Shown here in pieces: positions 28,733-36,560 of a stretch of 64,000 nt of DNA; position 1 is the first letter of the stretch, and each line of letters starts with the position of its first letter. The DNA lies in contig NZ_JBHSWH010000001.1 of NCBI RefSeq assembly GCF_042661025.1, forward strand, positions 248,001 to 312,000, in the 5' to 3' direction. The notes below the pieces were generated by a model. That model saw nothing but the letters and a program-made list of their open reading frames with translations, ran no database searches and was not told where the DNA came from. Made by a program: the position numbers and the translations under genes. Source of the DNA: Flexivirga alba. GTDB taxonomy: Bacteria; Actinomycetota; Actinomycetes; Actinomycetales; Dermatophilaceae.

Positions 28733-28803
28733 CCTGAGTAGCCCGTGAGGCACGAGCGGGCGTATCGAAGGGTGGCGTGAGGTACGAGCGCCGTATCGAG
28801 ACC
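28733..28803. repeat. Tandem units of the GAGTAG...GTATCGA palindromic repeat
   Basis: Two direct units, each running from GTGAGG(C/T)ACGAGCG to CGTATCGA, the first preceded by CCTGAGTAGC and the second ending GTATCGAGACC. It fills the gap between cysS and the metallo-hydrolase gene; same family as 12437-12523. Confidence 0.6.
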
Positions 28804-28804
28804 G

Positions 28805-29437
28805 TCACTCGCCCCGGTCGATCCACTCCTGCAGGTGCGGTGCTTCGGCGCCGATCGACGTGTCGTCGCCGTGGCCGGTGTGTACGACGGTCTCGGGCGG
28901 CAGGGTGAGCAACCTCTCGCGGATCGAGTCGACGATGGTGTCGAAGTCGCTGAACGATCGCCCAGTCGCTCCCGGACCGCCCTGGAAGAGCGTGTCGCCG
29001 CTGAAGAGCACGCCTTCGCTCGCGAGCAGGAAGCAGCACGCACCCGGCGAATGCCCCGGCGTGTGCAGCACCTTCAGCTCCGTGCTGCCGACCGCGATCC
29101 CCTGCCCGTCGGCCAGCGCACCGTCCGGCGGCTGGCTGATCTCGCGGTCCCAGAGCATCCGGTCGGCGTCGTGGATCAGCACCTGCGCCTTCGGATGCAG
29201 CCCGACCAGGTCGCCCACCGCGTCGATGTGGTCGTCGTGCCCGTGCGTGCACAGGATGTGCGTGAGGCGCCGGCCGGCGATCGCTTCGTTGATGGCTGCC
29301 GCGTCGTGGGCCGCATCGATCACCACGCACTCGGCATCGTCACCGATCACCCAGACGTTGTTGTCGACATCCCAGGTGCCGCCGTCGAGGCTGAAGGTGC
29401 CTGAGGTGACCACTTTGTCGATCCGTATGTCGCTCAC
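28805..29437 (-). CDS. Metallo-beta-lactamase-fold hydrolase (glyoxalase II-like)
   Basis: 210-residue cytosolic hydrolase. Zinc motif THGHDDH (64-70), then HTPGHSPGACCFLL with a ligand His, FSGDTLFQGGPGATGRS with the bridging Asp, and VVHTGHGDDTSIGAE with the last His. This subgroup resembles hydroxyacylglutathione hydrolase/persulfide-type enzymes; in a mycothiol producer the substrate may be a mycothiol thioester (inference). GTG 29437 is preceded by AGAGGAA at 7 bases. Confidence 0.87.
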   Translation of the reverse strand: MSDIRIDKVVTSGTFSLDGGTWDVDNNVWVIGDDAECVVIDAAHDAAAINEAIAGRRLTHILCTHGHDDHIDAVGDLVGLHPKAQVLIHDADRMLWDREISQPPDGALADGQGIAVGSTELKVLHTPGHSPGACCFLLASEGVLFSGDTLFQGGPGATGRSFSDFDTIVDSIRERLLTLPPETVVHTGHGDDTSIGAEAPHLQEWIDRGE

Positions 29438-29566
29438 CGGGATTCCTCTCGTTGGACGTTCCGAGCAGCCTAACGACGCACCACCCGGGAACCCGCGCCG
29501 TCCCGGCGCCGTCGACAGAACAATGTGCCACGGCGGATGCGTGGCCCCTGGGAGAAGGAACTCACG

Positions 29567-30459
29567 ATGACTGGTCTGACCAGACGTACCCTGCTCGGCG
29601 GCGGCCTGGCCGCGGTAGCCGCGACCACCGCAACAGCACTGACAGCAGAGCCCTCGCTCGCAGCAGCGCACCCGGCGAAGTACGCGGAGTACTACCGCTA
29701 CTTCGACCTCGGACCCCGTGGCTTCCCGATGCACGACACCCACTGGGCGGCGCAGGGTCTGACCAACTGGGGACGTGACCTGCTGATCATCAGCTACTAC
29801 GACTCACGGTACGAAGGCGACGACTGGAAGAAGCGGGCCAACAGCCGGATCGTGATCCTGCACCGTGCGACCCTCAAGCCGATCAAGACGCTGATCCTCA
29901 ACACCAAGCGGCACGCCGGTGGCCTCGCCACGACGAACCACTACTTCTGGGTGGCGATGGACGGCCGATTGCTCCGCTACCCGATCTCCAGGCTCAGCAA
30001 GCCGAGCGGAACCCTGATCCACGCCGATCACATCGCCGACATCAAGAGCAAGGCTTCCTACGCGTTCGGCCAGGGGAGAACGTCTGGGTCGGCACCTGCG
30101 ACGAGTACCGCCGCTCCACGATGTACCGCTATTCCGTGGCGAACGGCGGCTGGTTGACCCGCCGCGAGGCGGTGACGACACCATCGCAGGTGCAGGGTGT
30201 CGCGGTCGTCGGCAACCGGATCGTCTGGTCGAAGTCCTGGGGTCGGCAGGACAGCAACCTGGTCGTCTGGCCGCGTCATACGCGCTACAACGCCGACTGG
30301 CGGATCGGCCGCAAAATCGTCTGCCCGCCGCGTTCTGAAGGTCTCGCCTACGCGAACGGGCGCCTGCAACTCATCTACGAATCAAGCGCGATCCCGTATC
30401 GCTCAACCACCCCGCACGTCATACGCAGCATTCACCACGGCACCATGCCGCCGCTCTGA
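29567..30459 (+). CDS. Tat-exported secreted protein of unknown function, frame broken by one missing base
   Basis: About 297 residues. The N-terminus MTGLTRRTLLGGGLAAVAATTATALTAEPSLAAA is a twin-arginine signal. The mature part (YYRYFDLGPRGFPMHDTHWAAQGLTNWGRDLLIISYYDSR, TKRHAGGLATTNHYFWVAMDGRLLRYPI) has repeated beta-strand units that suggest a propeller-like fold. The frame breaks after YAFGQG at the GGGG run 30073-30076; one more G restores ENVWVGTCDEYRRSTMYRYSVANGGW to the stop at 30459. GAAGGA lies before the ATG. It ends directly against the convergent ispF stop. I cannot assign a function. Confidence 0.75.
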
Positions 30460-30941
30460 TCAAGCGACGGCTATGACGAGAGCTGTCGCGATGGCCGCGA
30501 CGCCCTCGCCGCGACCGGTGAGGCCGAGGCCTTCGGTGGTGGTGCCGGCAACCGAAACCGGCACTCCACCAAGGGCTTCCGAGAGCGCGGCCTGCGCCTC
30601 TGCGCGGCGTTTGCCGATCTTCGGCCGGTTGGCGATGACCTGGACCGCGACGTTGCCGATCTGGAAACCGTTGTTGATGAGCACTTTTTGGGCCGCATCA
30701 AGGAGCCGGACACCGGACGCGCCGGCCAGCTCTGGCCGGTCGACACCGAAGTGCGCGCCCAGGTCACCGAGGCCAGCCGCCGAGAAGAGCGCATCGCACA
30801 TGGCGTGGGCCGCGACGTCACCGTCGCTGTGTCCCTCGACGCCGCGCTCCCCGGCCACTCCAGCCCGGCCAGCCACAGCGGTCGGTCGTCGTCGGCATAC
30901 GCATGGACGTCGACACCGATCCCGGTGCGCGGAAGCATCAT
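30460..30941 (-). CDS. ispF: 2-C-methyl-D-erythritol 2,4-cyclodiphosphate synthase, frame broken by one missing base
   Basis: MEP-pathway enzyme making the cyclodiphosphate intermediate of isoprenoids. The 5' frame reads MMLPRTGIGVDVHAYADDDRPLWLAGLEWPG with metal ligands DVH; after one missing G at the GGGG run (CCCC on plus, 30849-30852) it continues ERGVEGHSDGDVAAHAMCDALFSAAGLGDLGAHF...VAGTTTEGLGLTGRGEGVAAIATALV. Length about 160 residues matches the family. ATG 30941 overlaps the stop of the ispD fusion (ATGA), so the genes are coupled. Confidence 0.9.
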
Positions 30942-32233
30942 TGGTGACTCCTCATCCAGCCGATCACGGTGTCGGCAAGCTCATCCGGGCTGCTCGTCGC
31001 GGTGTCGAGACGCAGGTCCGGCGCCCACGGATGGTATTCGCGGTCGAGCACCTCCTGCCAGGTCGGCACCCTCAGCCCGGGTATGTCGGACACCCGCTCA
31101 CCGACACGCGACTCGTGCTGCGACTGGTCGGAGCAGGTGAGTTCGACCTCGACCACACGTGCGTCGTGTTGGGCGGCTACGTCACGCCACCAGCCGCGCG
31201 TCTCCGGCATCGGGTTGACCGTGTCGGCCACGACGGACATGCCGAGGGCGAGTTGGTCGGCCGCGACGCGGAACGCCACGGCATACCCCTCGGGGCCGGT
31301 GATCTTGTCGGCCAGCCCGCTGTGCACCATGGTCGCCTCGATGGTGTCGACGCGTATGTGTGCCAACGGAATTCGCCGGGCCAGCGCCCGCGCCAGGGTA
31401 GTTTTGCCGACGCCCGGAAGGCCGCCGAGGATGATCAGGGTGGGGCGCGGGGCGCCGCTTGGTCTCGATACACCTCCCCCGCTGCGCTCCTCCGGCACTC
31501 GACCAGCTTGAGGTGACTCCCCCGACCTACTCAACCCGCCAGCAGCAAGGAGTCGTTCGGCGGCGTCGATGTCGGGCGGCAGGGTGATCTTCATCGCGAG
31601 CGGGTCGCCGTCGATGACCTGCACCGTGCCGCCGGCCCGCTCGATCAGCGCCGCGTCGTCGGTCGCTGCGCCGACACGTGCGTGGGCTGCTTCTAGGGCC
31701 GATCGCCGAAACCCCTGTGGCGTCTGCACGGCGCGCAACGACGAGCGGTCCAGGGTCTGCACAACAGAGCCAGCCGCGTCGACCTGCTTGACGGTGTCGG
31801 TCACCGGAAGGCCGGGCACGACTGCGTCCGCGCCTGCTGCGACCGCATCGGCTACGGCATCGAAGAGCGACGACGGCGCCAGGGCACGAGCCGCGTCATG
31901 CACCAGCACGATTTCGACGTCGGCCGGCAACGCCGCCAGACCGGCCGCCACGGAGTCGGTGCGCTCCGCGCCACCGGGTATGACGCACACCTCCGGCAAC
32001 AGCGCTTCGAACTCGGCCAGGTGCGTCGCAGGGGCGACCACGACGACGGCGGGTTTCGATACGTTCCGACGGCTCGGCTCGTCCCTCGCCGTGCCGTCGG
32101 AACTACTCAACCAGCTTTGTGCCCGCGCGACGGCGTGCTCGACGAGCGTGCGACCACCGACGCGGACGAGCGCCTTCGGCATACCGGCGCCCAGGCGCAC
32201 ACCCATTCCGGCTGCCACGACGACAACGCCCAC
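30938..32233 (-). CDS. ispD: IspD fused through a repeat-derived linker to a P-loop kinase-like domain
   Basis: 431-residue frame. Residues 1-230 are IspD (MEP cytidylyltransferase): VVVVAAGMGVRLGAGMPKALV nucleotide loop, VHDAARALAPSSLFDAV, DTVKQVD, RAVQTPQGFRRSAL, VIDGDPLAMKITLPPDIDAAERLL. Within it, residues about 40-60 are an extra Ser/Arg-rich insert encoded by a palindromic repeat. Residues about 232-257 (GLSRSGESPQAGRVPEERSG...) come from a second repeat and link to a P-loop domain (262-431, Walker A GGLPGVGKTT) like small-molecule kinases. No stop or obvious new start separates the parts. GTG 32233 lies inside a hairpin. The stop overlaps ispF. Whether one or two proteins are made is open. 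Confidence 0.85.
   Translation of the reverse strand: MGVVVVAAGMGVRLGAGMPKALVRVGGRTLVEHAVARAQSWLSSSDGTARDEPSRRNVSKPAVVVVAPATHLAEFEALLPEVCVIPGGAERTDSVAAGLAALPADVEIVLVHDAARALAPSSLFDAVADAVAAGADAVVPGLPVTDTVKQVDAAGSVVQTLDRSSLRAVQTPQGFRRSALEAAHARVGAATDDAALIERAGGTVQVIDGDPLAMKITLPPDIDAAERLLAAGGLSRSGESPQAGRVPEERSGGGVSRPSGAPRPTLIILGGLPGVGKTTLARALARRIPLAHIRVDTIEATMVHSGLADKITGPEGYAVAFRVAADQLALGMSVVADTVNPMPETRGWWRDVAAQHDARVVEVELTCSDQSQHESRVGERVSDIPGLRVPTWQEVLDREYHPWAPDLRLDTATSSPDELADTVIGWMRSHQ
31461..31536. repeat. Palindromic repeat forming the IspD-kinase linker
   Basis: Runs GGTCTCGATACACC ... CCGACCTACTCAACC on the plus strand with an internal GGCACTCGACCAGC; the ends match the window-wide repeat family. 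It is translated in frame without a stop within the ispD fusion. Confidence 0.7.
32052..32112. repeat. Palindromic repeat inserted in the IspD coding region
   Basis: Begins GGTTTCGATACG and ends ACTACTCAACC, with an 11-bp stem GTTCCGACGGC / GCCGTCGGAAC inside. It encodes the SWLSSSDGTARDEPSRRNVSKP insert between HAVARAQ and AVVVVAPATH of IspD. Confidence 0.75.
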
Positions 32234-32252
32234 GACAGAAGAGTCGTGGGCG
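32227..32252 (-). promoter_or_regulatory. Hairpin covering the ispD start codon
   Basis: 10-bp perfect stem CGCCCACGAC / GTCGTGGGCG around a 6-base loop; the start GTG (32233-32231) is in the 3' arm of the minus-strand RNA. It could be a carD terminator, a translation control element, or both. Confidence 0.55.
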
Positions 32253-32327
32253 CTGATACCCCTCGAAGTTCTCCCCCGCTGCGCTCCTCCGATACTTCGC
32301 GGGGACCCCGAGCTCATGGGCAGGAAC

Positions 32328-32810
32328 TCAGGAGGCGAGCACCTCGTCGAGGGTGGCCTCGGCCTTGTCCTCGTTGGTGTGCTCGGCGAGCGCCAGCTCG
32401 GACACCAGGATCTGGCGTGCCTTGGCCAGCATGCGCTTCTCGCCGGCGGACAGGCCGCGGTCCTGGTCACGGCGCCACAGGTCGCGAACGACCTCGGACA
32501 CCTTCAGCACGTCACCGGATGCGAGCTTCTCGAGGTTTGCCTTGTAACGGCGGGACCAGTTGGTCGGCTCCTCGGTGTGCTCGGCACGCAGCACCTCGAA
32601 GACGCGGAGGAGGCCGTCTTTGCTGACGACGTCACGCACACCTACCAGGTCGCAGTTTTCGGCCGGGACTTCGATCTTGAGGTCGCCCTGAGCAACCTTG
32701 AGAACGAGGTACTGCTTGTCCTCTCCCTTGATCTTGCGGACATTGATCTCTTCGATGAGAGCCGCTCCGTGATGCGGGTAAACGACCGTCTCGCCGACCT
32801 TGAAAACCAT
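32328..32810 (-). CDS. carD: CarD-family RNA polymerase-binding transcription regulator
   Basis: 160-residue global regulator that binds the RNA polymerase beta subunit and stabilises open complexes. The N-terminal Tudor-like domain reads MVFKVGETVVYPHHGAALIEEINVRKIKGEDKQYLVLKV; the helical DNA-binding C-terminal domain includes the conserved NWSRRYKANLEKLASGDVLKVSEVVRDLWRRDQDRGLSAGEKRMLAKAR with its Trp. AGGGGA precedes the ATG by 9 bases. Upstream of ispD-ispF as in mycobacteria; a repeat segment and hairpin lie between. Confidence 0.96.
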   Translation of the reverse strand: MVFKVGETVVYPHHGAALIEEINVRKIKGEDKQYLVLKVAQGDLKIEVPAENCDLVGVRDVVSKDGLLRVFEVLRAEHTEEPTNWSRRYKANLEKLASGDVLKVSEVVRDLWRRDQDRGLSAGEKRMLAKARQILVSELALAEHTNEDKAEATLDEVLAS

Positions 32811-33021
32811 GTGTTGTTTTCCCCTTTCGCGACCTCCAGAATATCACGAGTTGTGCACGTCACATAAACGTTTCCGCAGGTCAGGGCCCCTCCACCGGCC
32901 CGAAACAACACCTTGACAACCCGCTGAGGGCGTGCTCCGCGCGCGCGAGTTGTAATGGCGCGACATCCGGAGAGTCCTGCCCGGTCGAAACCGCCGGCTC
33001 GGGACCGCTAGGCTTCCGCGT

Positions 33022-33582
33022 GTGACGCGACGACTGCCTTCCCACTTGAATTCGGTGTCCCGGCCGGCCCTCGGGGCGGTGACCCTGGCGGCGGCTGCGA
33101 CGACGCTGAGCGGCTGCATGTACCTCTCGCCGGCCCAGACCACCAAGAGCTACGAGGCGGCCGACGGGACCAGCGCGACGATGGGCTCCCTGCAGCTGCA
33201 GAACGTCCTGATCGTGACTGGCGCCAAGGGCGACGTCGGCCAGATGCAGGGCCTGGCGGTCAACAACGGTCAGTCACCCATCAAGCTCACCGTCACCGCC
33301 GGCAAGCAGACCACCACGATCACCGTCCCCGCCGCGACCGCGGTCCGGCTCGACGGCAAGCAGACTGCCGATGACAAGGCCACCGTGTCGCCGGTGTCAG
33401 TGCCTTCTGTCGCCGCCCAGCCGGGCTCATCGCAGAAGGTCACCTTCTCGACCGTGAAGTCCGGCGCCACCGACATACAGGTGCCGGTGCTGCTCGACCA
33501 ATACCCCTACGGTTCGGCCTCGCCCGACCACCCCACCTTCACGCCGCCGCCCAACACTCAGACCGAAGAGCCGCCGGCCTGA
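33022..33582 (+). CDS. Small secreted lipoprotein, conserved in actinobacteria
   Basis: 186 residues with a signal region (RPALGAVTLAAAATTLSGC) and lipobox LSGC, then a beta-rich domain (SLQLQNVLIVTGAKGDVGQMQGLAVNNGQSPIKLTVTAGKQTTTITVPAATAVRLDGK) and a Pro-rich tail. Similar small lipoproteins lie next to regX3 or carD in other actinobacteria; function unknown. GTG 33022 has TAGGCT 7 bases upstream, a leaderless pattern. Convergent with regX3 across a strong terminator. Confidence 0.8.
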   Translation: MTRRLPSHLNSVSRPALGAVTLAAAATTLSGCMYLSPAQTTKSYEAADGTSATMGSLQLQNVLIVTGAKGDVGQMQGLAVNNGQSPIKLTVTAGKQTTTITVPAATAVRLDGKQTADDKATVSPVSVPSVAAQPGSSQKVTFSTVKSGATDIQVPVLLDQYPYGSASPDHPTFTPPPNTQTEEPPA

Positions 33583-33621
33583 TCCGGCGATCGCCCGTCT
33601 TCCCGGGCGATCCTGAGCAGT

Positions 33622-33660
33622 GCGAAGGCCGCTGACGGTACGTCCGTCAGCGGCCTTCGC
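33622..33660. terminator. Bidirectional terminator between the lipoprotein gene and regX3
   Basis: 17-bp perfect stem GCGAAGGCCGCTGACGG / CCGTCAGCGGCCTTCGC with loop TACGT, between convergent stops at 33582 and 33675. A smaller GATCGCCCG/CGGGCGATC hairpin lies just upstream. Confidence 0.85.
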
Positions 33661-33674
33661 TTGTCCCGCCCTGG

Positions 33675-34358
33675 TCAGGCGGTGTCGAACTTGTAGCCCA
33701 GCCCGCGCACCGTCTGGATGTGCTGCGGGCTGCCCGGGTCGCTCTCGATCTTGGCGCGCAACCTCTTGATGTGCACGTCCAGCGTCTTGGTGTCACCGAC
33801 GTAGTCGCTGCCCCAGATGCGGTCGATCAGCTGCGACCGGGTCAGCACGCGCCCGGTGTTGCGCAGCAGCAGCTCCAGCAGCTCGAATTCCTTCAGCGGC
33901 AACGAGATCGACTCACCCGAGACCACCACTGTATGGCGCTCGACGTCCATCCGGACCGGCCCGCCCTGCAGCGTTGCGGGCAGCAGTTCCTCGGCCTCCT
34001 GGCCACGCCGCAGCACCGCCTTGACCCGGGCCAGCAACTCACGCGAGGAGTACGGCTTGGTGATGTAGTCGTCCGCGCCGAGCTCGAGGCCGACGACCTT
34101 GTCGACCTCGTCGTCCTTCGCCGTGAGCATGATGACCGCGACGTTCGACTTCTGCCGCAGCACGCGACATACGTCGACACCTGACATGCCCGGCAGCATC
34201 AGGTCCAGCAGCACCAGGTCGGCGCCGCTGCGATCGAACTCCAACAGGGCGTCGGGGCCGGTTTCGGCCAGCGCCACTTCGTAACCCTCCTTGCCGAGCA
34301 GGTAGGTGAGGGGGTCGGAGATGGAAACTTCGTCCTCGACCACGAGGATGCGCGTCAT
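33675..34358 (-). CDS. regX3: Phosphate response regulator RegX3 (OmpR family)
   Basis: 227-residue response regulator. Receiver domain with acidic pocket EDE, phosphoacceptor in LVLLDLMLPGMSG and Lys in YITKPYSSRELL; C-terminal winged helix LPLKEFELLELLLRNTGRVLTRSQLIDRIWGSDYVGDTKTLDVHIKRLRAKIE. Order and sequence match RegX3, which controls phosphate-starvation genes. It overlaps senX3 by four bases (ATGA) and is convergent with the lipoprotein gene. Confidence 0.94.
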   Translation of the reverse strand: MTRILVVEDEVSISDPLTYLLGKEGYEVALAETGPDALLEFDRSGADLVLLDLMLPGMSGVDVCRVLRQKSNVAVIMLTAKDDEVDKVVGLELGADDYITKPYSSRELLARVKAVLRRGQEAEELLPATLQGGPVRMDVERHTVVVSGESISLPLKEFELLELLLRNTGRVLTRSQLIDRIWGSDYVGDTKTLDVHIKRLRAKIESDPGSPQHIQTVRGLGYKFDTA

Positions 34359-35542
34359 GTGGTGACCTTCCGTATCTTTCCAGGTATGACGGGGCTATCC
34401 GGCGGCACAGGGCGGGCCGCCGGCAGTCGGACGGTGAAGGTCGACCCCTGGCCCGGTTCGGACCAGACGGTGACCTCCCCGCCGTGGTTCGAAGTGACGT
34501 GCTTGACGATCGCCAGGCCGAGCCCGGTGCCGCCGGTGCGCCGCGACCGGGCGGCGTCGACCCGGTAGAACCGCTCGAAGATGCGGTCCAACTCGGCGGG
34601 CGGTATGCCGGTCCCCTGGTCCTTGACCACCACCGCCACGAAGTCGGTGCCGGGCTGAACGGTCACGCTGACCCGGGTGTCGTCACCGGAGTAGTTGACG
34701 GCGTTCTCCACCAGGTTGCGCAGCGCCGTCGTGATCAGGTTGGCGTCGCCATACACCTCGGCCGGGACGGTCGGGTCGCCCAACGTGGTCAAGATGACGA
34801 TGCCCTTGTCGGCGGCCAGTAGCTGGATGTGTCCGACGGCCTCCCGCGCACAGGCGCGCACGTCGACCAGGACGGGCTCGTCCAGTGCGGTGTCGCCCTG
34901 CAGCCGGGAGAGGTCGACGATCTCCTGCACGAGTCGCGCCAGGCGGCTCGTCTCGATCTGCATCCGCGCCGCGAAACGATGCACGGCCGCACTGTCGTCG
35001 CGGGCTTCGTCCATCGCCTCGGCAAGCAACGTCAGGCCGCTCACCGGCGTCTTCAGCTCGTGCGAGACGTTGACGACGAAGTCGCGGCGGATCTCCTCGA
35101 CGCGTCGCGCGTGAGTGCGATCCTCGATGAGGAGCAGGACGTGCTGGGCGCGAAGGCGCGCGACCCGAACGTCGAGCGTGAGCTGTGCGCTGCCGAGCGG
35201 CCCTCTGGCCACTTCGAGTTCGACCTCTCGGCTCTCGCCGTCGCGGCGCACCTCGCGCACCAGGTCCAGCAGTCGGGCGTGCGACAGCTCGGTGTTGCGC
35301 ACCAGTCCGAGAGCGCCGGCGCTGGGGCTGGAGCGCACCACCTTGTCGGAGGCGTTCATCACGATGATCACCGAGCGCAACGCGTCCAGGACGTCGCTCG
35401 CCGCGGGCGCCAGCGGGGACACGGGGCGATCAGGCCCTGCGTCCGAACCCGCCGCGACGCGGGCTCCCCGGCCACGCAGCAGCCAGCCGACGGCGAAGCC
35501 GGCGATCAACGCCACCACTCCGGCGACAATTGCGACGATCAA
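34355..35542 (-). CDS. senX3: Phosphate sensor histidine kinase SenX3
   Basis: 395-residue membrane kinase. One N-terminal helix (MIVAIVAGVVALIAGFAVGWLL), a PAS-like segment (DVLDALRSVIIVMNASDKVVRSSPSAGALGL), the H-box FVVNVSHELKTPVSGL, and a HATPase domain (NAVNYSG, DQGTGIPPAELDRIFERFYRV, GGTGLGLAIVKHV). TTG 35542 is supported by AGAAGGAA 6 bases upstream; that ribosome site lies inside the 97-bp repeat copy. With RegX3 and PhoU it forms the phosphate-sensing module. Confidence 0.93.
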   Translation of the reverse strand: MIVAIVAGVVALIAGFAVGWLLRGRGARVAAGSDAGPDRPVSPLAPAASDVLDALRSVIIVMNASDKVVRSSPSAGALGLVRNTELSHARLLDLVREVRRDGESREVELEVARGPLGSAQLTLDVRVARLRAQHVLLLIEDRTHARRVEEIRRDFVVNVSHELKTPVSGLTLLAEAMDEARDDSAAVHRFAARMQIETSRLARLVQEIVDLSRLQGDTALDEPVLVDVRACAREAVGHIQLLAADKGIVILTTLGDPTVPAEVYGDANLITTALRNLVENAVNYSGDDTRVSVTVQPGTDFVAVVVKDQGTGIPPAELDRIFERFYRVDAARSRRTGGTGLGLAIVKHVTSNHGGEVTVWSEPGQGSTFTVRLPAARPVPPDSPVIPGKIRKVTT

Positions 35543-35636
35543 GGAACTTCCTTCTGAACAAGGACAGGGAGCTTGGGCTGCGTTGGCATGGCGGCAGGTT
35601 GCTGACGCTCTTGCCGGCGCAGAACAAGCCTCACGG
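35540..35636 (+). repeat. 97-bp duplicated element, copy 1 (decayed peptide frame)
   Basis: About 87 of 97 bases match the reverse complement of 46084-46180 by manual alignment. The peptide frame found in copy 2 is kept (SEQGQGAWAALAWRQVADALAGAEQ), but its ATG is AAG and its stop TAA is CAA. Its 5' end overlaps the senX3 start, whose Shine-Dalgarno lies inside on the other strand. Confidence 0.8.
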
Positions 35637-35695
35637 CGACCAATGTACGCACCCGCGACACCGGGTTTTCACCTCAGAGGCGCCGTATGCCGGGT

Positions 35696-35739
35696 GTGTA
35701 CCGACCGTTCACCTGCGAGTCCCACCGCGTTCACCGATC
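35696..35739 (+). promoter_or_regulatory. PHO box of 11-bp direct repeats upstream of phoU
   Basis: GTTCACC occurs at 35707 and 35729, exactly 22 bases apart, and the flanking 11-mers GTGTACCGACC (35696) and AGTCCCACCGC (35718) are degenerate units. This fits the tandem 11-bp repeats bound by actinobacterial PhoP/RegX3. The gene-free 35543-35890 gap holds this site and the 97-bp repeat; I see nothing else in it. Confidence 0.7.
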
Positions 35740-35890
35740 CCTGCCAAGGTCCACCATGGACGGACCTACCACGACCGTGGGACGGCCGTATGACGCCATG
35801 CGCGCTTGTGCAGTGGTCTGATTCACTACTCAAGAGCAATGCCGACCGGTGCCCAGCCGGCGCTCCACCTACGAAGGATCGAAGTTTCAG

Positions 35891-36556
35891 ATGCGCGACG
35901 CTTTCCACGACGACCTCGACAAGGTCTCCGACGACCTCGTCGAGATGACCACCATGGTCGGTGCCGCCATGCGGCGGGCGACCACGGCTCTGCTGGAGAC
36001 CGACCTGACCACCGCCGAGAGCGTGATCGCCGCCGACGACGACATCGACGCGCTGCGGCGCGAGGTGGACGACCGCGCCGTCGACCTGCTGGCCCGCCAG
36101 CAGCCGGTGGCCACCGACCTGCGCATGGTCGTCACTGCCATGCACATGGCCAGCGACATCGAGCGGATGGGCGACCTGGCGCGCCACGTCGCCAAGGCGG
36201 CACGACGCCGTTACCCCGACTGCGCCGTTCCGGACCAACTGCGCAACACCATCCGCGAGATGGCCGAGGTGGCAGAGCAACTCGTCACGGCGACCGGCAG
36301 TGCGATCGCGAACAAGGACGTCCACGGCGCCGTCGAGATCGAGTCGATCGACGACCGGATGGACGAGTTGCACCGCAAGGTCTTCGGTGAGTTGCTGGAC
36401 CAGAGCTGGGAGCACGGCACGGAGGCGGCCGTCGACACCACGCTGATCAGCCGCTACTACGAGCGCTTCGGCGACCACGCGGTCGCTGTCGCGGACCGCA
36501 TCGTCTATCTCGTCACCGGCCGCTACGGCACCCAGGACGAAGGCCTGCAGCGCTGA
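35891..36556 (+). CDS. phoU: PhoU phosphate signalling protein
   Basis: 221-residue all-helical protein of two PhoU repeats (MRDAFHDDLDKVSDDLVEMTTMVGAAMRRATTALLETDLTTAESVIAADDDIDALRREV and VATDLRMVVTAMHMASDIERMGDLARHVAKAA), with the metal-binding SDIERMGD and YYERFGDHAVAVADR motifs. It couples Pst transport to SenX3-RegX3. GAAGGA lies before ATG 35891. It is divergent from senX3 and downstream of the PHO box. Confidence 0.93.
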   Translation: MRDAFHDDLDKVSDDLVEMTTMVGAAMRRATTALLETDLTTAESVIAADDDIDALRREVDDRAVDLLARQQPVATDLRMVVTAMHMASDIERMGDLARHVAKAARRRYPDCAVPDQLRNTIREMAEVAEQLVTATGSAIANKDVHGAVEIESIDDRMDELHRKVFGELLDQSWEHGTEAAVDTTLISRYYERFGDHAVAVADRIVYLVTGRYGTQDEGLQR

Positions 36557-36560
36557 GTCC

